Below, one piece after another: positions 8,318 through 16,502 of a DNA stretch of 64,000 nucleotides. The position numbers and the translations under genes are program-made. Where the stretch lies: positions 248,001-312,000 of the forward strand of contig NZ_JANBVS010000007.1 in assembly GCF_024586915.1 (NCBI RefSeq), written 5' to 3'. The notes beneath the pieces were generated by a model that made no database searches, was not told where the DNA came from, and worked only from the letters and a program-made list of their open reading frames with translations. Position 1 is the first letter of the stretch; every line of letters begins with the position of its first letter. The DNA comes from Bradyrhizobium sp. SRS-191 (GTDB taxonomy: Bacteria; Pseudomonadota; Alphaproteobacteria; Rhizobiales; Xanthobacteraceae).

Positions 8318-8827
8318 ATGAGTTTTCACGCAAAATCATTGGTTGCCGTTGCAACTCTCGGCCTGGCAGCTCTCGGCCTGGCCGCGTTCGCCGCCGCGCC
8401 GGCGCAGGCACTGACGTCGCAGGAATGCAGCGCGAAGTACAAGCAGGCGAAGGAGGCCGGCACGCTGAACGGCCAGAAGTGGAACGACTTCCGCAAGGCC
8501 CAGTGCGGCAGCGACGCGACCGCCGCGGCGCCGGCTGCGCCCACGGCCCCGGCCGCGCCCGCCGCCGAGGCGAAGCCCGCGAAGGAGAGCAAGTCTGCGG
8601 CAAAGGAGGAAGCGGCTCCTGCCGCGGCGCCGAGCGGTCCGGCCGTCTTCCCGACGGCGGTGGATCAGAAATACGCCAAGGAGAAGCCGGGTACGGCCCG
8701 CATGCATACCTGCGTCGATCAGTACAACGCCAACAAGGCGACCAACGCCAATGGCGGCCTGAAGTGGATCCAGAAGGGCGGCGGCTACTTCAGCGAATGC
8801 ACCAAGAAGCTGAAGGGCGCCGCCTGA
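8318..8827 (+). CDS. Exported protein with two Cys-bounded motifs
   Basis: This encodes 169 residues with AGGGAG upstream of the ATG at 8318. A signal peptide (cleavage after AQA) is followed by a motif running from ECSAKYKQAKEAGTLNG to the Cys of RKAQC. Then comes a ~50-residue Ala/Pro/Lys/Glu linker and a second motif from TCVDQYNANKATNANGG to the Cys of YFSEC. Both motifs place two cysteines ~25-28 residues apart with a central Gly and an aromatic, like the single PsiF-type motif in the divergent neighbour. The product should be a periplasmic bilobed protein on a flexible linker. Function unknown. Confidence 0.75.
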   Translation: MSFHAKSLVAVATLGLAALGLAAFAAAPAQALTSQECSAKYKQAKEAGTLNGQKWNDFRKAQCGSDATAAAPAAPTAPAAPAAEAKPAKESKSAAKEEAAPAAAPSGPAVFPTAVDQKYAKEKPGTARMHTCVDQYNANKATNANGGLKWIQKGGGYFSECTKKLKGAA

Positions 8828-8854
8828 GCAAAGCGTTTCCGAAGGGTATCGCGC

Positions 8855-8879
8855 CGGCCGGATGCATCGCGTCCGGCCG
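8855..8879. terminator. 8-bp perfect inverted repeat after the exported-protein gene
   Basis: Arms 8855-8862 and 8872-8879 pair perfectly around a 9-base loop, 28 bases after the stop at 8827. No T-run follows, so it is only terminator-like. Confidence 0.45.
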
Positions 8880-8988
8880 CTGCTGTTGGCAGCCGCTGCT
8901 CTTGGCGGGGAGGGTCGGCCCGCTGGGATTGCTGCTCCGGTGAATTTGGGGCTTGCCTTCACGGCCGGGAGATGAACCTGCTCCCGTC

Positions 8989-9774
8989 ATGATTTCGACG
9001 ATTCAAGGCATCCTCGGCGTGCTCTGCGGCGGAATGGTCGGGTTCTCGCTCGGCCTCGTCGGCGGCGGCGGTTCGGTGCTCGCGGTCCCGCTGATGGTCT
9101 ACGTCGTCGGCGTGCCGGAGCCGCACATCGCGATCGGCTCGAGCGCGATCGCGGTCGCCACCAATGCCGCGATCAATCTCGCCAATCATGCCCGCGGCGG
9201 CACCGTGATCTGGCCGATCGCGGCGCTGTTCGCCGCAGCCGGCATCGTCGGCGCCTTCACCGGCTCGCTGCTCGGCAAGATGGTCGACGGCCAGAAGCTG
9301 CTGGCGCTGTTCGCGCTGGTGATGATGGTGATCGCGCTGCTGATGCTGAAGACGCGGGCGCGGGTCGGCATCCCCGACGTGAAGATGAGCATGGCCAATG
9401 TGCCGGCGATCGTCGGCTTCGGCCTGGCCACCGGCACGCTGTCCGGCTTCTTCGGCATCGGCGGCGGCTTCCTGATCGTGCCGGCGCTGATGGCCGCGAC
9501 GGGCATGCCGATCATGAATGCGGTGAGCTCGTCGCTGGTTGCCGTGACGACATTCGGGCTGACCACGGCGGCGAGCTATGCCTGGTCGGGCCTGGTGGCC
9601 TGGGACCTCGCCGGGCTTTTCATCGCCGGCGGCATTGCCGGAGGCCTTGCCGGCACGCGCCTGGCGCGCCATCTCTCGGAGCGGCGCGGTGCGTTGAATG
9701 TGGTATTCTCTGTCGTGATCGCGGCGGTGGCGCTTTACATGCTGACACGCAGCCTGCTGCATATCTGGAGCTGA
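8989..9774 (+). CDS. TauE/SafE (TSUP) family anion transporter
   Basis: This encodes 261 residues from the ATG at 8989; an upstream ATG at 8953 would add an implausible polar leader. It has about eight transmembrane helices in two repeats, each with the TSUP glycine signature: GLVGGGGSVLAVPLMVYV and GFFGIGGGFLIVPALMA. The family exports sulfite, sulfoacetate or related organosulfur anions; the substrate here is unknown. The stop is one base before the start of the DsbA-like gene, so the two are co-transcribed and probably translationally coupled, linking sulfur-anion transport with thiol oxidation. Confidence 0.88.
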   Translation: MISTIQGILGVLCGGMVGFSLGLVGGGGSVLAVPLMVYVVGVPEPHIAIGSSAIAVATNAAINLANHARGGTVIWPIAALFAAAGIVGAFTGSLLGKMVDGQKLLALFALVMMVIALLMLKTRARVGIPDVKMSMANVPAIVGFGLATGTLSGFFGIGGGFLIVPALMAATGMPIMNAVSSSLVAVTTFGLTTAASYAWSGLVAWDLAGLFIAGGIAGGLAGTRLARHLSERRGALNVVFSVVIAAVALYMLTRSLLHIWS

Positions 9775-9775
9775 C

Positions 9776-10429
9776 ATGATGAAGCGTAGCACCTCGGATG
9801 CTAGCAGCCGGCGCGAGCTTCTTTCTCTTTTTGGCGCCGGCGCCGCTTTGTCCCTGTGGCCACGCGCCAGCCGCGCCCAGGACGCCGACGAGCCTGACGA
9901 GGCTTCCGTGCTGCGCGATCCCGACGCGCCGGTGCTCGGCAACGCCTCGGGCGACATCGCGATCGTCGAATGGTTCGACTACAATTGTCCGTATTGCCGC
10001 AAGCTCGATCCCGAGCTGCAGCAGGTCGTGCATGACGACGGCAAGGTCCGCTGGGTCCTGAAGGAGTGGCCGATCCTCGGGCCGGTGTCGGTGACCGCGG
10101 CACGGATGGCGCTGGCCTGCAAGTATCAGGACAAATACGCCAAGGCGCATGAGGCCCTGATCGGTGTCAGCTCGAAGCTCACCGAGCCGCGCATCGACGA
10201 GCTTCTCGCCGGGGCCGGAATCGATATCGATCGCGCCAAGCGCGACCTCTCAGCCAACGGCAAGGCGATCGACGCGATGCTGGCGCGCAACGACAGCCAG
10301 GCGCGCGGCCTGCGCTTCCGCGGCACGCCGTCCTTCATCGTCGGCAAGTTCAGAGTGCCGGGCGTGCTGACCATGGCGCAGTTCGAGCAGGTCATCGCCG
10401 ATGCGCGCAAAGCCAAGGCTTCCAATTAG
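9776..10429 (+). CDS. Tat-exported DsbA-family thiol:disulfide oxidoreductase
   Basis: This encodes 217 residues. GGAG lies five bases before the ATG at 9776; a second ATG follows at once. The leader carries SSRRELLSLFGAGAAL, a twin-arginine-type signal, which suggests export in a folded state. The thioredoxin fold is marked by EWFDYNCPYCRKLDP (CPYC redox site), an inserted helical domain and the cis-proline loop FRGTPSFIVG. This is the DsbA/Com1/BdbD-like branch. It follows the TauE gene by one base. Oxidising or isomerising secreted proteins is likely, with DsbB (6114) as a candidate partner. Confidence 0.85.
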   Translation: MMKRSTSDASSRRELLSLFGAGAALSLWPRASRAQDADEPDEASVLRDPDAPVLGNASGDIAIVEWFDYNCPYCRKLDPELQQVVHDDGKVRWVLKEWPILGPVSVTAARMALACKYQDKYAKAHEALIGVSSKLTEPRIDELLAGAGIDIDRAKRDLSANGKAIDAMLARNDSQARGLRFRGTPSFIVGKFRVPGVLTMAQFEQVIADARKAKASN

Positions 10430-10469
10430 CGGCGGCTAACTAGGAGCAAAGACCTTTCGAGCAAAGCAA

Positions 10470-10500
10470 AGGGCGCCCCGACCCGAGGTCGAGACGCCCT
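10470..10500. terminator. Hairpin between convergent genes
   Basis: The segment can fold with AGGGCG at 10470-10475 pairing with CGCCCT at 10495-10500 and an inner GACC/GGTC pairing. It sits between the convergent genes ending at 10429 and 10523, so it may terminate from both sides. The stem is imperfect and has no long T-run. Confidence 0.45.
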
Positions 10501-10522
10501 GCAAACGAGCGAAGCTCGCGCG

Positions 10523-10729
10523 TTACTTCGACGAGATGCGAACCCAGTCGTCATGCGCGCGGGTCTTCAGCGAATTCCAGCTGTCCGACGCGACGTCCCA
10601 GTTGACGATGGTCCGGCGCGACTGCGCACCCGATCCGTTGGCGACCTCCGAGGTCTGCATCGAATCATGGATGTAGACGCCGAACCCCAGAAGCAGCGCA
10701 CCCAGGATCATTCCCACCAATGTCCGCAT
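10523..10729 (-). CDS. Small single-pass membrane protein
   Basis: This encodes 68 residues. GGAG is nine bases upstream of the ATG at 10729; another ATG two codons earlier is too close to it. One N-terminal transmembrane helix (LVGMILGALLLGFGVYI) is followed by a ~45-residue soluble tail (SRRTIVNWDVASDSWNSLK) that probably faces the periplasm. No family recognised. It lies downstream of and in the same direction as the ClpP-fold gene, separated by ~90 bases, so co-transcription is possible. Confidence 0.65.
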   Translation of the reverse strand: MRTLVGMILGALLLGFGVYIHDSMQTSEVANGSGAQSRRTIVNWDVASDSWNSLKTRAHDDWVRISSK

Positions 10730-10819
10730 GATCATGTTCTCCAGTGTGACGGCCGACAACGCCGCCGTCGAAGCTTGGTTCCGCCGTCGCGGCGGAAGGT
10801 TCAAGCCGGACCAGACAAA

Positions 10820-11638
10820 CTAACTGCGCGGTTTTTCAGGACGCGATTCCGGCACTGACGTGACCAGATTGAGCGTTTTCAGCTCGTCGGGCTTGAAGGT
10901 GAACAATTGGTCATGCGGCGTCTCCATCGCATGCACCCAGACCTTCAGGTCGATCCCCATGTCGGCGAGGTAACGCTGGCAGCGCGCCGAGACGTTCTGC
11001 GCGAGACTCATGTCGTTGTCGGTGCGAACAGCATTGGCGGAGCGGACGGCGGCAACCTGATGAACGCCGATGGTGGCGCGCTCGCCGACGCGGCGCTCGA
11101 GTCCGCCGGCGAGCACCAGCGGGCACGACGACACGCAAGTCTTGCCGGCCTCGACCTCGGTTGAGAATTTGCGCGCGCGGATCAGCCGTCCCATCGCCAG
11201 CGCATCGGCCACTGAGCCACCCGGCGAGTTCAGCACGACGGTCTTGATGTATTCGCCGTGCCGCTCGACCTCCTCGGTGAAGGCGCGCGCGCTGCCGGGC
11301 GTGATGGTGCCGGTCGCATAGAGACGGCCGCCGCCTCGCAGCTCGAGGCTGATCGGCTGCTCCAGCGCAGGGTCGCCTTTGGGTAGCGGCATCAGCCGCT
11401 TCAACAAGGGCGTGAGCACCGAGGGATTCTCGGCCGGAGCGTCCGTCGGCTCCTTCCGAATGTCGAGCTGAGGCGAGGCCGCTTCCGATGAGGCATGCGG
11501 ATCATTCAGCTCGATCAGGTCGGCTGCGAGGACCACAATCGTGACGACGAGGATCGTGCGAAACACCCAGCGCAGGATGCTCTCGTCCGGATTGTCGGCG
11601 AGCCATGCGTGGACGCGTCGGTTCAGCGCCGAGGCCAC
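10820..11638 (-). CDS. Membrane-anchored ClpP/crotonase-fold protein (COG3904-like)
   Basis: This encodes 272 residues from a GTG at 11638, four bases after the upstream gene's stop. A long arginine-rich leader to 11791 is rejected as out-of-frame translation of that gene. An N-terminal helix (FRTILVVTIVVLAADLI) anchors it. The soluble domain has the ClpP-like strand and turn VVLNSPGGSVADALAMG, then TCVSSCPLVLAGG, where a serine sits at the nucleophile position, and IGVHQV with a candidate His. By family knowledge these are periplasmic ClpP-fold proteins; protease activity is not proven. The start position implies translational coupling to the membrane protein before it. Confidence 0.75.
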   Translation of the reverse strand: MASALNRRVHAWLADNPDESILRWVFRTILVVTIVVLAADLIELNDPHASSEAASPQLDIRKEPTDAPAENPSVLTPLLKRLMPLPKGDPALEQPISLELRGGGRLYATGTITPGSARAFTEEVERHGEYIKTVVLNSPGGSVADALAMGRLIRARKFSTEVEAGKTCVSSCPLVLAGGLERRVGERATIGVHQVAAVRSANAVRTDNDMSLAQNVSARCQRYLADMGIDLKVWVHAMETPHDQLFTFKPDELKTLNLVTSVPESRPEKPRS

Positions 11639-11642
11639 CGGA

Positions 11643-12995
11643 CTACTTCCCGATCCTTGCTGATGATAGCGAGGTGACGTTCTCGTCCGCGGCGGCAACG
11701 GCCGCCGCCGGTTGCGGCGCGTCAGCAGGCGCCGTGGGCGTGTCGGCTGGTGGTGCAGCGGCAGGTCGCGCCTCGGCGGCGCGTCGCGCATCCTCGACCT
11801 CGCGGGCGATCTGCAGCGCGGTCACGAGGTCGCTCGCCGTGAGGCTCGAGGCGCTGGCGGCTGGCAGGCCTTCGCGACGGATGGCGGCGTGCACGACGCA
11901 GAGGATCAGCACCAGCACCGCCGGCATCAGGTCGATGGAGATCGCGCCGGCCCAGCTCGGAATGAAATCGCCGGCATAGCGCAGCACCGCTTCCGCCGGC
12001 GACAAGGTCTGAAACCGCGTCGGCTCGATGCGCGGCAGCGCCAGGATCTTGTCGGCGGCATCCGCCAGCGACGCTGCCTGCGTCGCGATCGCGCCCTCGA
12101 CCTTGCCGACGACGGCGGTTTGCCGCTCGGCGAGATCGCCGTTGCGTCCGCCCGCGGCGGGCGCGATGAAGCCGGCGGAGAGCGAGGCCGCGGCGCGCCT
12201 GACGGCAGGCGCTACCGAGGTCTGCTGCAGATTGGCGATCACGCCCATCAGGGTCAGCGACTCCGTGGCGAAGGCATCGCTTCGACTGGCGATCGGACCG
12301 CGGTCGGAGATCAGTTCGCGCATCCTGGCGAGGCTCTTGCCGCCCTGCTCGTAGAGGGCGGAGACGCGCTTGCCCGACTCCTGCACCTGCTGTCCGAGGC
12401 CATCGAGCTGCGTCGACATCTGCGTGAGAAGCTGGACGACCGTGCCGGAACCGGAGGTGCCGGTGAGCGAGCCGGCGCGCTCGGCGTCGGCCAGCTTGGC
12501 GAAACGCGAGGAGGCGAGCTGGATGTCGGGCAACAGGCTTTGCGCGGCAATCGCCTGGCTGTTGGCCCGGTCGAGGTCACGCGTGTAGTTCTGCACGGTG
12601 ATCGCGAGGTGCTGCTGGATGGCGGCGGCGCCGGCCAGCGCCGAGGCGTTGAGCCAGGACGACATCGCGACGATCATCAGCGAGCCCAGCACCATGCAGC
12701 CGGCCATCAGCAGCCGCCCCATCATGCTGGTGACGTGCGGCATGAACTGCATCATGAACACCCAGAAGGCGTAGATGCCGACGGAGACCGCAACGGAATA
12801 GATGACGGCGGCGAAGAACACCGTGGTCGGGCTGCCGTTGAGCAGCTCGCGCACGCCGAGATAGGTGTAGACGCCGGCAGCCAGCGCCAGGATCGCCGTC
12901 GTGAGCTTGAGCGTGACCTCCAGGCGGCTCACGCCGTCTGCGAGCACGACAGCGGTAGGGCGGGCCGAGGTGAGAGGCGCGGCGGGCGAGGGCAT
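11643..12995 (-). CDS. Uncharacterised multi-helix membrane protein with large soluble domain
   Basis: This encodes 450 residues. Hydrophobic segments lie near residues 28-48, 58-80 and 92-112, followed by a ~230-residue alanine/glutamine-rich helical domain (QVQESGKRVSALYEQGG, probably coiled coil). A fourth membrane helix (SIDLMPAVLVLILCVVHAA) lies near 355-375, and a ~75-residue Ala/Pro tail ends the protein. The layout suggests a periplasmic helical domain held between membrane anchors. I recognise no named family. It is first in an operon with the ClpP-fold protein, so it might be a scaffold or substrate adaptor for it; that is inference. Confidence 0.7.
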   Translation of the reverse strand: MPSPAAPLTSARPTAVVLADGVSRLEVTLKLTTAILALAAGVYTYLGVRELLNGSPTTVFFAAVIYSVAVSVGIYAFWVFMMQFMPHVTSMMGRLLMAGCMVLGSLMIVAMSSWLNASALAGAAAIQQHLAITVQNYTRDLDRANSQAIAAQSLLPDIQLASSRFAKLADAERAGSLTGTSGSGTVVQLLTQMSTQLDGLGQQVQESGKRVSALYEQGGKSLARMRELISDRGPIASRSDAFATESLTLMGVIANLQQTSVAPAVRRAAASLSAGFIAPAAGGRNGDLAERQTAVVGKVEGAIATQAASLADAADKILALPRIEPTRFQTLSPAEAVLRYAGDFIPSWAGAISIDLMPAVLVLILCVVHAAIRREGLPAASASSLTASDLVTALQIAREVEDARRAAEARPAAAPPADTPTAPADAPQPAAAVAAADENVTSLSSARIGK

Positions 12996-13136
12996 GAGGG
13001 ATCCTTCGGCGGCATCACATCCGCCTCTACAGCGCCCCCGCTGTTAGCCAATCGATAATCAATGCGGAGAAAATCCGTCGAGATTATGTCGGCGATCTTA
13101 CCGATCCGTCATGTCGCGCGGACGCAGCAGACTGCC

Positions 13137-14201
13137 TCAGGCTGTCAGCCAGCGCAGCAGCTCGACATTCACTTCGCGCGGATAACAATGGCTGAGATCG
13201 TCGATCTCGCGATAGACAACATGGGCGCCGGACTTGGACAGCGCATCCTGGGTGTGCCGCGCGATCTCCACCGGGAACATCCAGTCGAGCTGGCCGTGCA
13301 CGATCTGGATCGGCAGTCCGCGCAGGCGATCACGGTCGGCGATCTGAGCCATCAGCGGATGGAAGGTCGCGGCGACGGGGGCAAGATGCGTGAACGGCGA
13401 GCTGTGCTCCAGCCCGCTGACATAGCAGAAGGTGCCGCCATCGCTCATGCCCGTGAGCAGCATCCGGGCGGGATCGATCGCGACGCGGCTGCGCACGAGA
13501 TCGAGGATGCGCATGAGGTTCGGCGTGTCCGCGTCATCGCCCATCAGCGCCCAGGTCGGGCCCGTGGCCGTCGGCGCCACGAGGATCGCGCCGACGCTGC
13601 GGGCCGCGCGCAGCCAGCTCCACAGAAAGTCACGGCCGTTTCCGCTGCCGCCATGCAGCGCCATCACCAACGGCCAGGCGCGGTCGGCGGTGTAGTATTC
13701 GGGCACGTAGAGCGAGAAGCCGCCGCGATTGCCGATCTCGTTGTGATCGTGGAACACCGCATCCTTGCCGGCCGACGCAGCGAGCAGCTGGCGCACGGCC
13801 TGATCATCCGCAATAGCCGGATCCAGGAAGAACTCGCTCAACGGCGGCAGCGTGGCTGCCAACGGAAACAGCGCCTCGAGCGCGCGCGGCAGTTGGCGCA
13901 GGGCGCGGAACACGTCGACCAGATCGCCTTCACCGCGCTGAACCGCGCGGAGGCCGGCGAAGGACATCAGCGCGGCATCCGCGGCGGTATCGAACGCCAG
14001 CCGGATATGGGCAAAATCCGCCGGCCAGGATGTCAGATGGACACGGGCGGTGTGCAGGGTCTGCTCGGGATTGCCGATCTCGGCCATCACGCGATCGAAA
14101 TCCGGCGGGTTCAGATAGCGCGCGACAAAGGACAGCGCTTCGAGCGTCTGCAACAGCGGCGGCAACATGATGAGAATGTCGTCCACCACGGCGTCGGTCA
14201 T
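13137..14201 (-). CDS. Alpha/beta hydrolase (esterase/polyhydroxyalkanoate-depolymerase-like)
   Basis: This encodes 354 residues from the ATG at 14201, which has AGGAGA just upstream; the longer frame to 14237 lacks a site. The first ~150 residues are a helical extension of unknown role. The hydrolase core follows, with the oxyanion loop MALHGGSGNGRDFLW, the nucleophile elbow GMSDGGTF and the acid loop QIVHGQLDWMFP. The late LSHCYP supplies the histidine. The fold resembles phospholipase/carboxylesterase and PHB-depolymerase-type enzymes. There is no signal peptide, so it should act in the cytoplasm. Substrate unknown. Confidence 0.8.
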   Translation of the reverse strand: MTDAVVDDILIMLPPLLQTLEALSFVARYLNPPDFDRVMAEIGNPEQTLHTARVHLTSWPADFAHIRLAFDTAADAALMSFAGLRAVQRGEGDLVDVFRALRQLPRALEALFPLAATLPPLSEFFLDPAIADDQAVRQLLAASAGKDAVFHDHNEIGNRGGFSLYVPEYYTADRAWPLVMALHGGSGNGRDFLWSWLRAARSVGAILVAPTATGPTWALMGDDADTPNLMRILDLVRSRVAIDPARMLLTGMSDGGTFCYVSGLEHSSPFTHLAPVAATFHPLMAQIADRDRLRGLPIQIVHGQLDWMFPVEIARHTQDALSKSGAHVVYREIDDLSHCYPREVNVELLRWLTA

Positions 14202-14552
14202 GCAGATCTCCTGGTCGGGCGGGTTTCGGTATGTCACCCGCTAGCCGGGGAGCGCTGTCATGCAACGCAAAATCGGCGGCGCGGGCAATGATCATTTTCC
14301 GAACGGGCGTTCGCTGCGCGCATGACGGGGTGAGGCATCACAAGCGAAGTCATTGGTCGTCGGAGGGGGCTGATGATGCGGCCATCGCGCGACAGGCGCA
14401 TCATCGGGAAATACACGTGTGGACGAATCGCGATTGACAAACATCGGACGCGATGTCGCACTTGGTGAAAGCCGACGGCGCAGCATCAGGTCCCAAATTC
14501 AGCTGATGTTGCGGTCAAAACTGCCGACCGGCTGTTACGGGGGATGCGCATC
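14202..14552. other. Divergent intergenic region, no gene recognised
   Basis: This 350-base region separates the divergent hydrolase and RTX lipase genes and must contain promoters for both. Only short shadow frames occur. I could not define promoter boxes or operators with confidence. Confidence 0.4.
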
Positions 14553-16490
14553 ATGACCAGTTCGCCGTCGGCCGCGTTGATCAACGCGGTGCTCGCCATG
14601 GACGTCTACAACAGGGGCGTCAATCCGACGCTCTCCGTCAGTTTCAATCGTATCGGTAGCTACGAGCTGGTGGCGGGCTCGGTCGTCGCTGCAGCGGACA
14701 ATTTCGAGGCGGCGACCTATCAGCTCGCCGGCGATCCATCGACGCGGATCATCTCGTATCGCGGCACCGACAGCATCGCCGACGTGCCGGCCTGGCTCGG
14801 CGGCGCCGGGCTCACCGGCTGGCCGACGCAGTTTCCGGATGCAGAGGCCTACTACAAGACATGGGCGACGACGTCGCACGTGTCGCTGACCGGTCACTCG
14901 CTGGGTGGCGGCTTGGCCGGGTACATCGCGGCGCTGAACGGCAAGGTGGCTTACGCCTATGACGCGATGCCGTTCGAGTTCGCAGCGGAGGTTCGCTACG
15001 ATCAGCTGCATGGCTTCTGGGGCGCACTCGGTTCGCACCCGGTGGATCGCTTCGACGACATTCACATGGTCTCGGTCTCCGGCGAGGTCCTGCAATATGT
15101 CCGGGCCGCAGCGCCGGTGCTGGAAGCGCCGCTGGCCCTGCTGCAGCTCGGACCGATCGCCGGCGCGCTGGCGATCGCCCATGCCGCGATCGGCATCTCG
15201 TCCGAGCAGAAGACGGTGCTCGGCGCGGGGACGGAGCTGGGGCTCGACCCGATCCAGCTGCATTCGATCGCGCTGCTGACGATGATGCAGTGGGCGAGCG
15301 ACAACAACGCGCAGGACTGGAAGAAGGCGGCAGCGGTGCTGCTGGCTCCGCTGGAGGATGATGCGATCGCCCAGGCGGTCGGCATTCCCGCGGCCGGCGT
15401 CGGCGGCGAAGGTGCGCCGTCGGACAAGATGAAGGACATGATCGCCTATTCGACGGTCACCGATGCGAGCGGCTATGGCAACAGCGCGGTGCAGGCGCTG
15501 TTCAATGGCGGCGGCGTGCTCGGCGACAGCGTCAGCGCGTCGACGGCCGCGACTTATCTGAAGAACGGCGGAGTCGACAAGGCGCTGGCCGAGATGGTCG
15601 TCGAGTATTCGGCGCTGCTGGCGCAGAACCATGACGAGGTGCTGTCGACGACGCCGGGCGTGATCGGGCACGAGCACGGCATTCTCTATCAGGACACGGC
15701 CAAGAACCTGCTCGTCGCAGATCTCTCGTCCGATCTGTGGTCGTCGGCCGCGACGGGCTCGGCGGTCGATATCCTCGGTAAGATCGCGCTGATCGATGCT
15801 GTCGCGAGCACCGACGGCGAGGATGCCAAGCTGATCGACGTGGCGATCAGCACGCTGTGGGGCGGCAAGACGGACAATCTCGATTGGCTCAGCGCGGCGC
15901 TGAGCGATGCCGCGACGACGGTGATGATCGATCCGGTGTCGGGCGTGGCGATCGCGGCGACCGATGGCGCGCTGTTGATTGCAGGCGGCGGCAACGACAT
16001 GCTTTACGGCACCGCCAATGACGATCTGCTGATCGGCGGCCTTGGCAGCGATGTGCTGAACGGTGGCGCCGGGGACAACATCCTGGTCGGCGGCGTCGGC
16101 GCGACCTATGTCTATGCGCCGGGGGACGGCAATGACGTCATCATCAATGGTGTCGCATCGCTGTCGAAGCCGACCGGCACGCTGGATTTCGGCAGCGCCT
16201 ACACGGCCGACAATTTCTGGTTCGTCAAATCCGGCAACGATCTCGAGATCGACATTGTCGGCACCCACCAGCAGGTGACGATCGCCGACTGGTTCCTCGG
16301 CGGCTCCTATCAGCTGCAGGAGATCAAGGCGGGCGGTCTGGAGCTCGACACCCAGGTCACGCAGCTGGTGCAGGCGATGGCGACCTACGCCCAGGCGCAT
16401 CCTGGGTTCGATCCGACGGTCGCCTCACAGCTGCCGAGCGATGCGCATCTGCACGATCAGATCGCTGCCGCCTGGCACGTCATGGCGTGA
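14553..16490 (+). CDS. RTX-type secreted lipase-like protein
   Basis: This encodes 645 residues. A G5 run nine bases upstream favours the ATG at 14553 over the one at 14544. There is no N-terminal signal peptide, as expected for type I secretion. The N-terminal domain is lipase-like, with YRGTDS as a probable oxyanion loop and the nucleophile elbow LTGHSLGGG (Ser116). A ~300-residue helical region follows. Near residues 470-510 are RTX calcium-binding nonapeptides (GGGNDMLYG, NDDLLIGGLGSDVLNGG). The end, HDQIAAAWHVMA, fits the C-terminal secretion region of such proteins. No type I transporter gene is next to it. Confidence 0.85.
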   Translation: MTSSPSAALINAVLAMDVYNRGVNPTLSVSFNRIGSYELVAGSVVAAADNFEAATYQLAGDPSTRIISYRGTDSIADVPAWLGGAGLTGWPTQFPDAEAYYKTWATTSHVSLTGHSLGGGLAGYIAALNGKVAYAYDAMPFEFAAEVRYDQLHGFWGALGSHPVDRFDDIHMVSVSGEVLQYVRAAAPVLEAPLALLQLGPIAGALAIAHAAIGISSEQKTVLGAGTELGLDPIQLHSIALLTMMQWASDNNAQDWKKAAAVLLAPLEDDAIAQAVGIPAAGVGGEGAPSDKMKDMIAYSTVTDASGYGNSAVQALFNGGGVLGDSVSASTAATYLKNGGVDKALAEMVVEYSALLAQNHDEVLSTTPGVIGHEHGILYQDTAKNLLVADLSSDLWSSAATGSAVDILGKIALIDAVASTDGEDAKLIDVAISTLWGGKTDNLDWLSAALSDAATTVMIDPVSGVAIAATDGALLIAGGGNDMLYGTANDDLLIGGLGSDVLNGGAGDNILVGGVGATYVYAPGDGNDVIINGVASLSKPTGTLDFGSAYTADNFWFVKSGNDLEIDIVGTHQQVTIADWFLGGSYQLQEIKAGGLELDTQVTQLVQAMATYAQAHPGFDPTVASQLPSDAHLHDQIAAAWHVMA

Positions 16491-16502
16491 GGCCGCGTCA
16501 CC

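Noticed and set aside
14535..16400. A 621-codon minus-strand frame over the RTX lipase
   Set aside because: The plus-strand product has lipase and RTX motifs; this frame does not resemble any protein.
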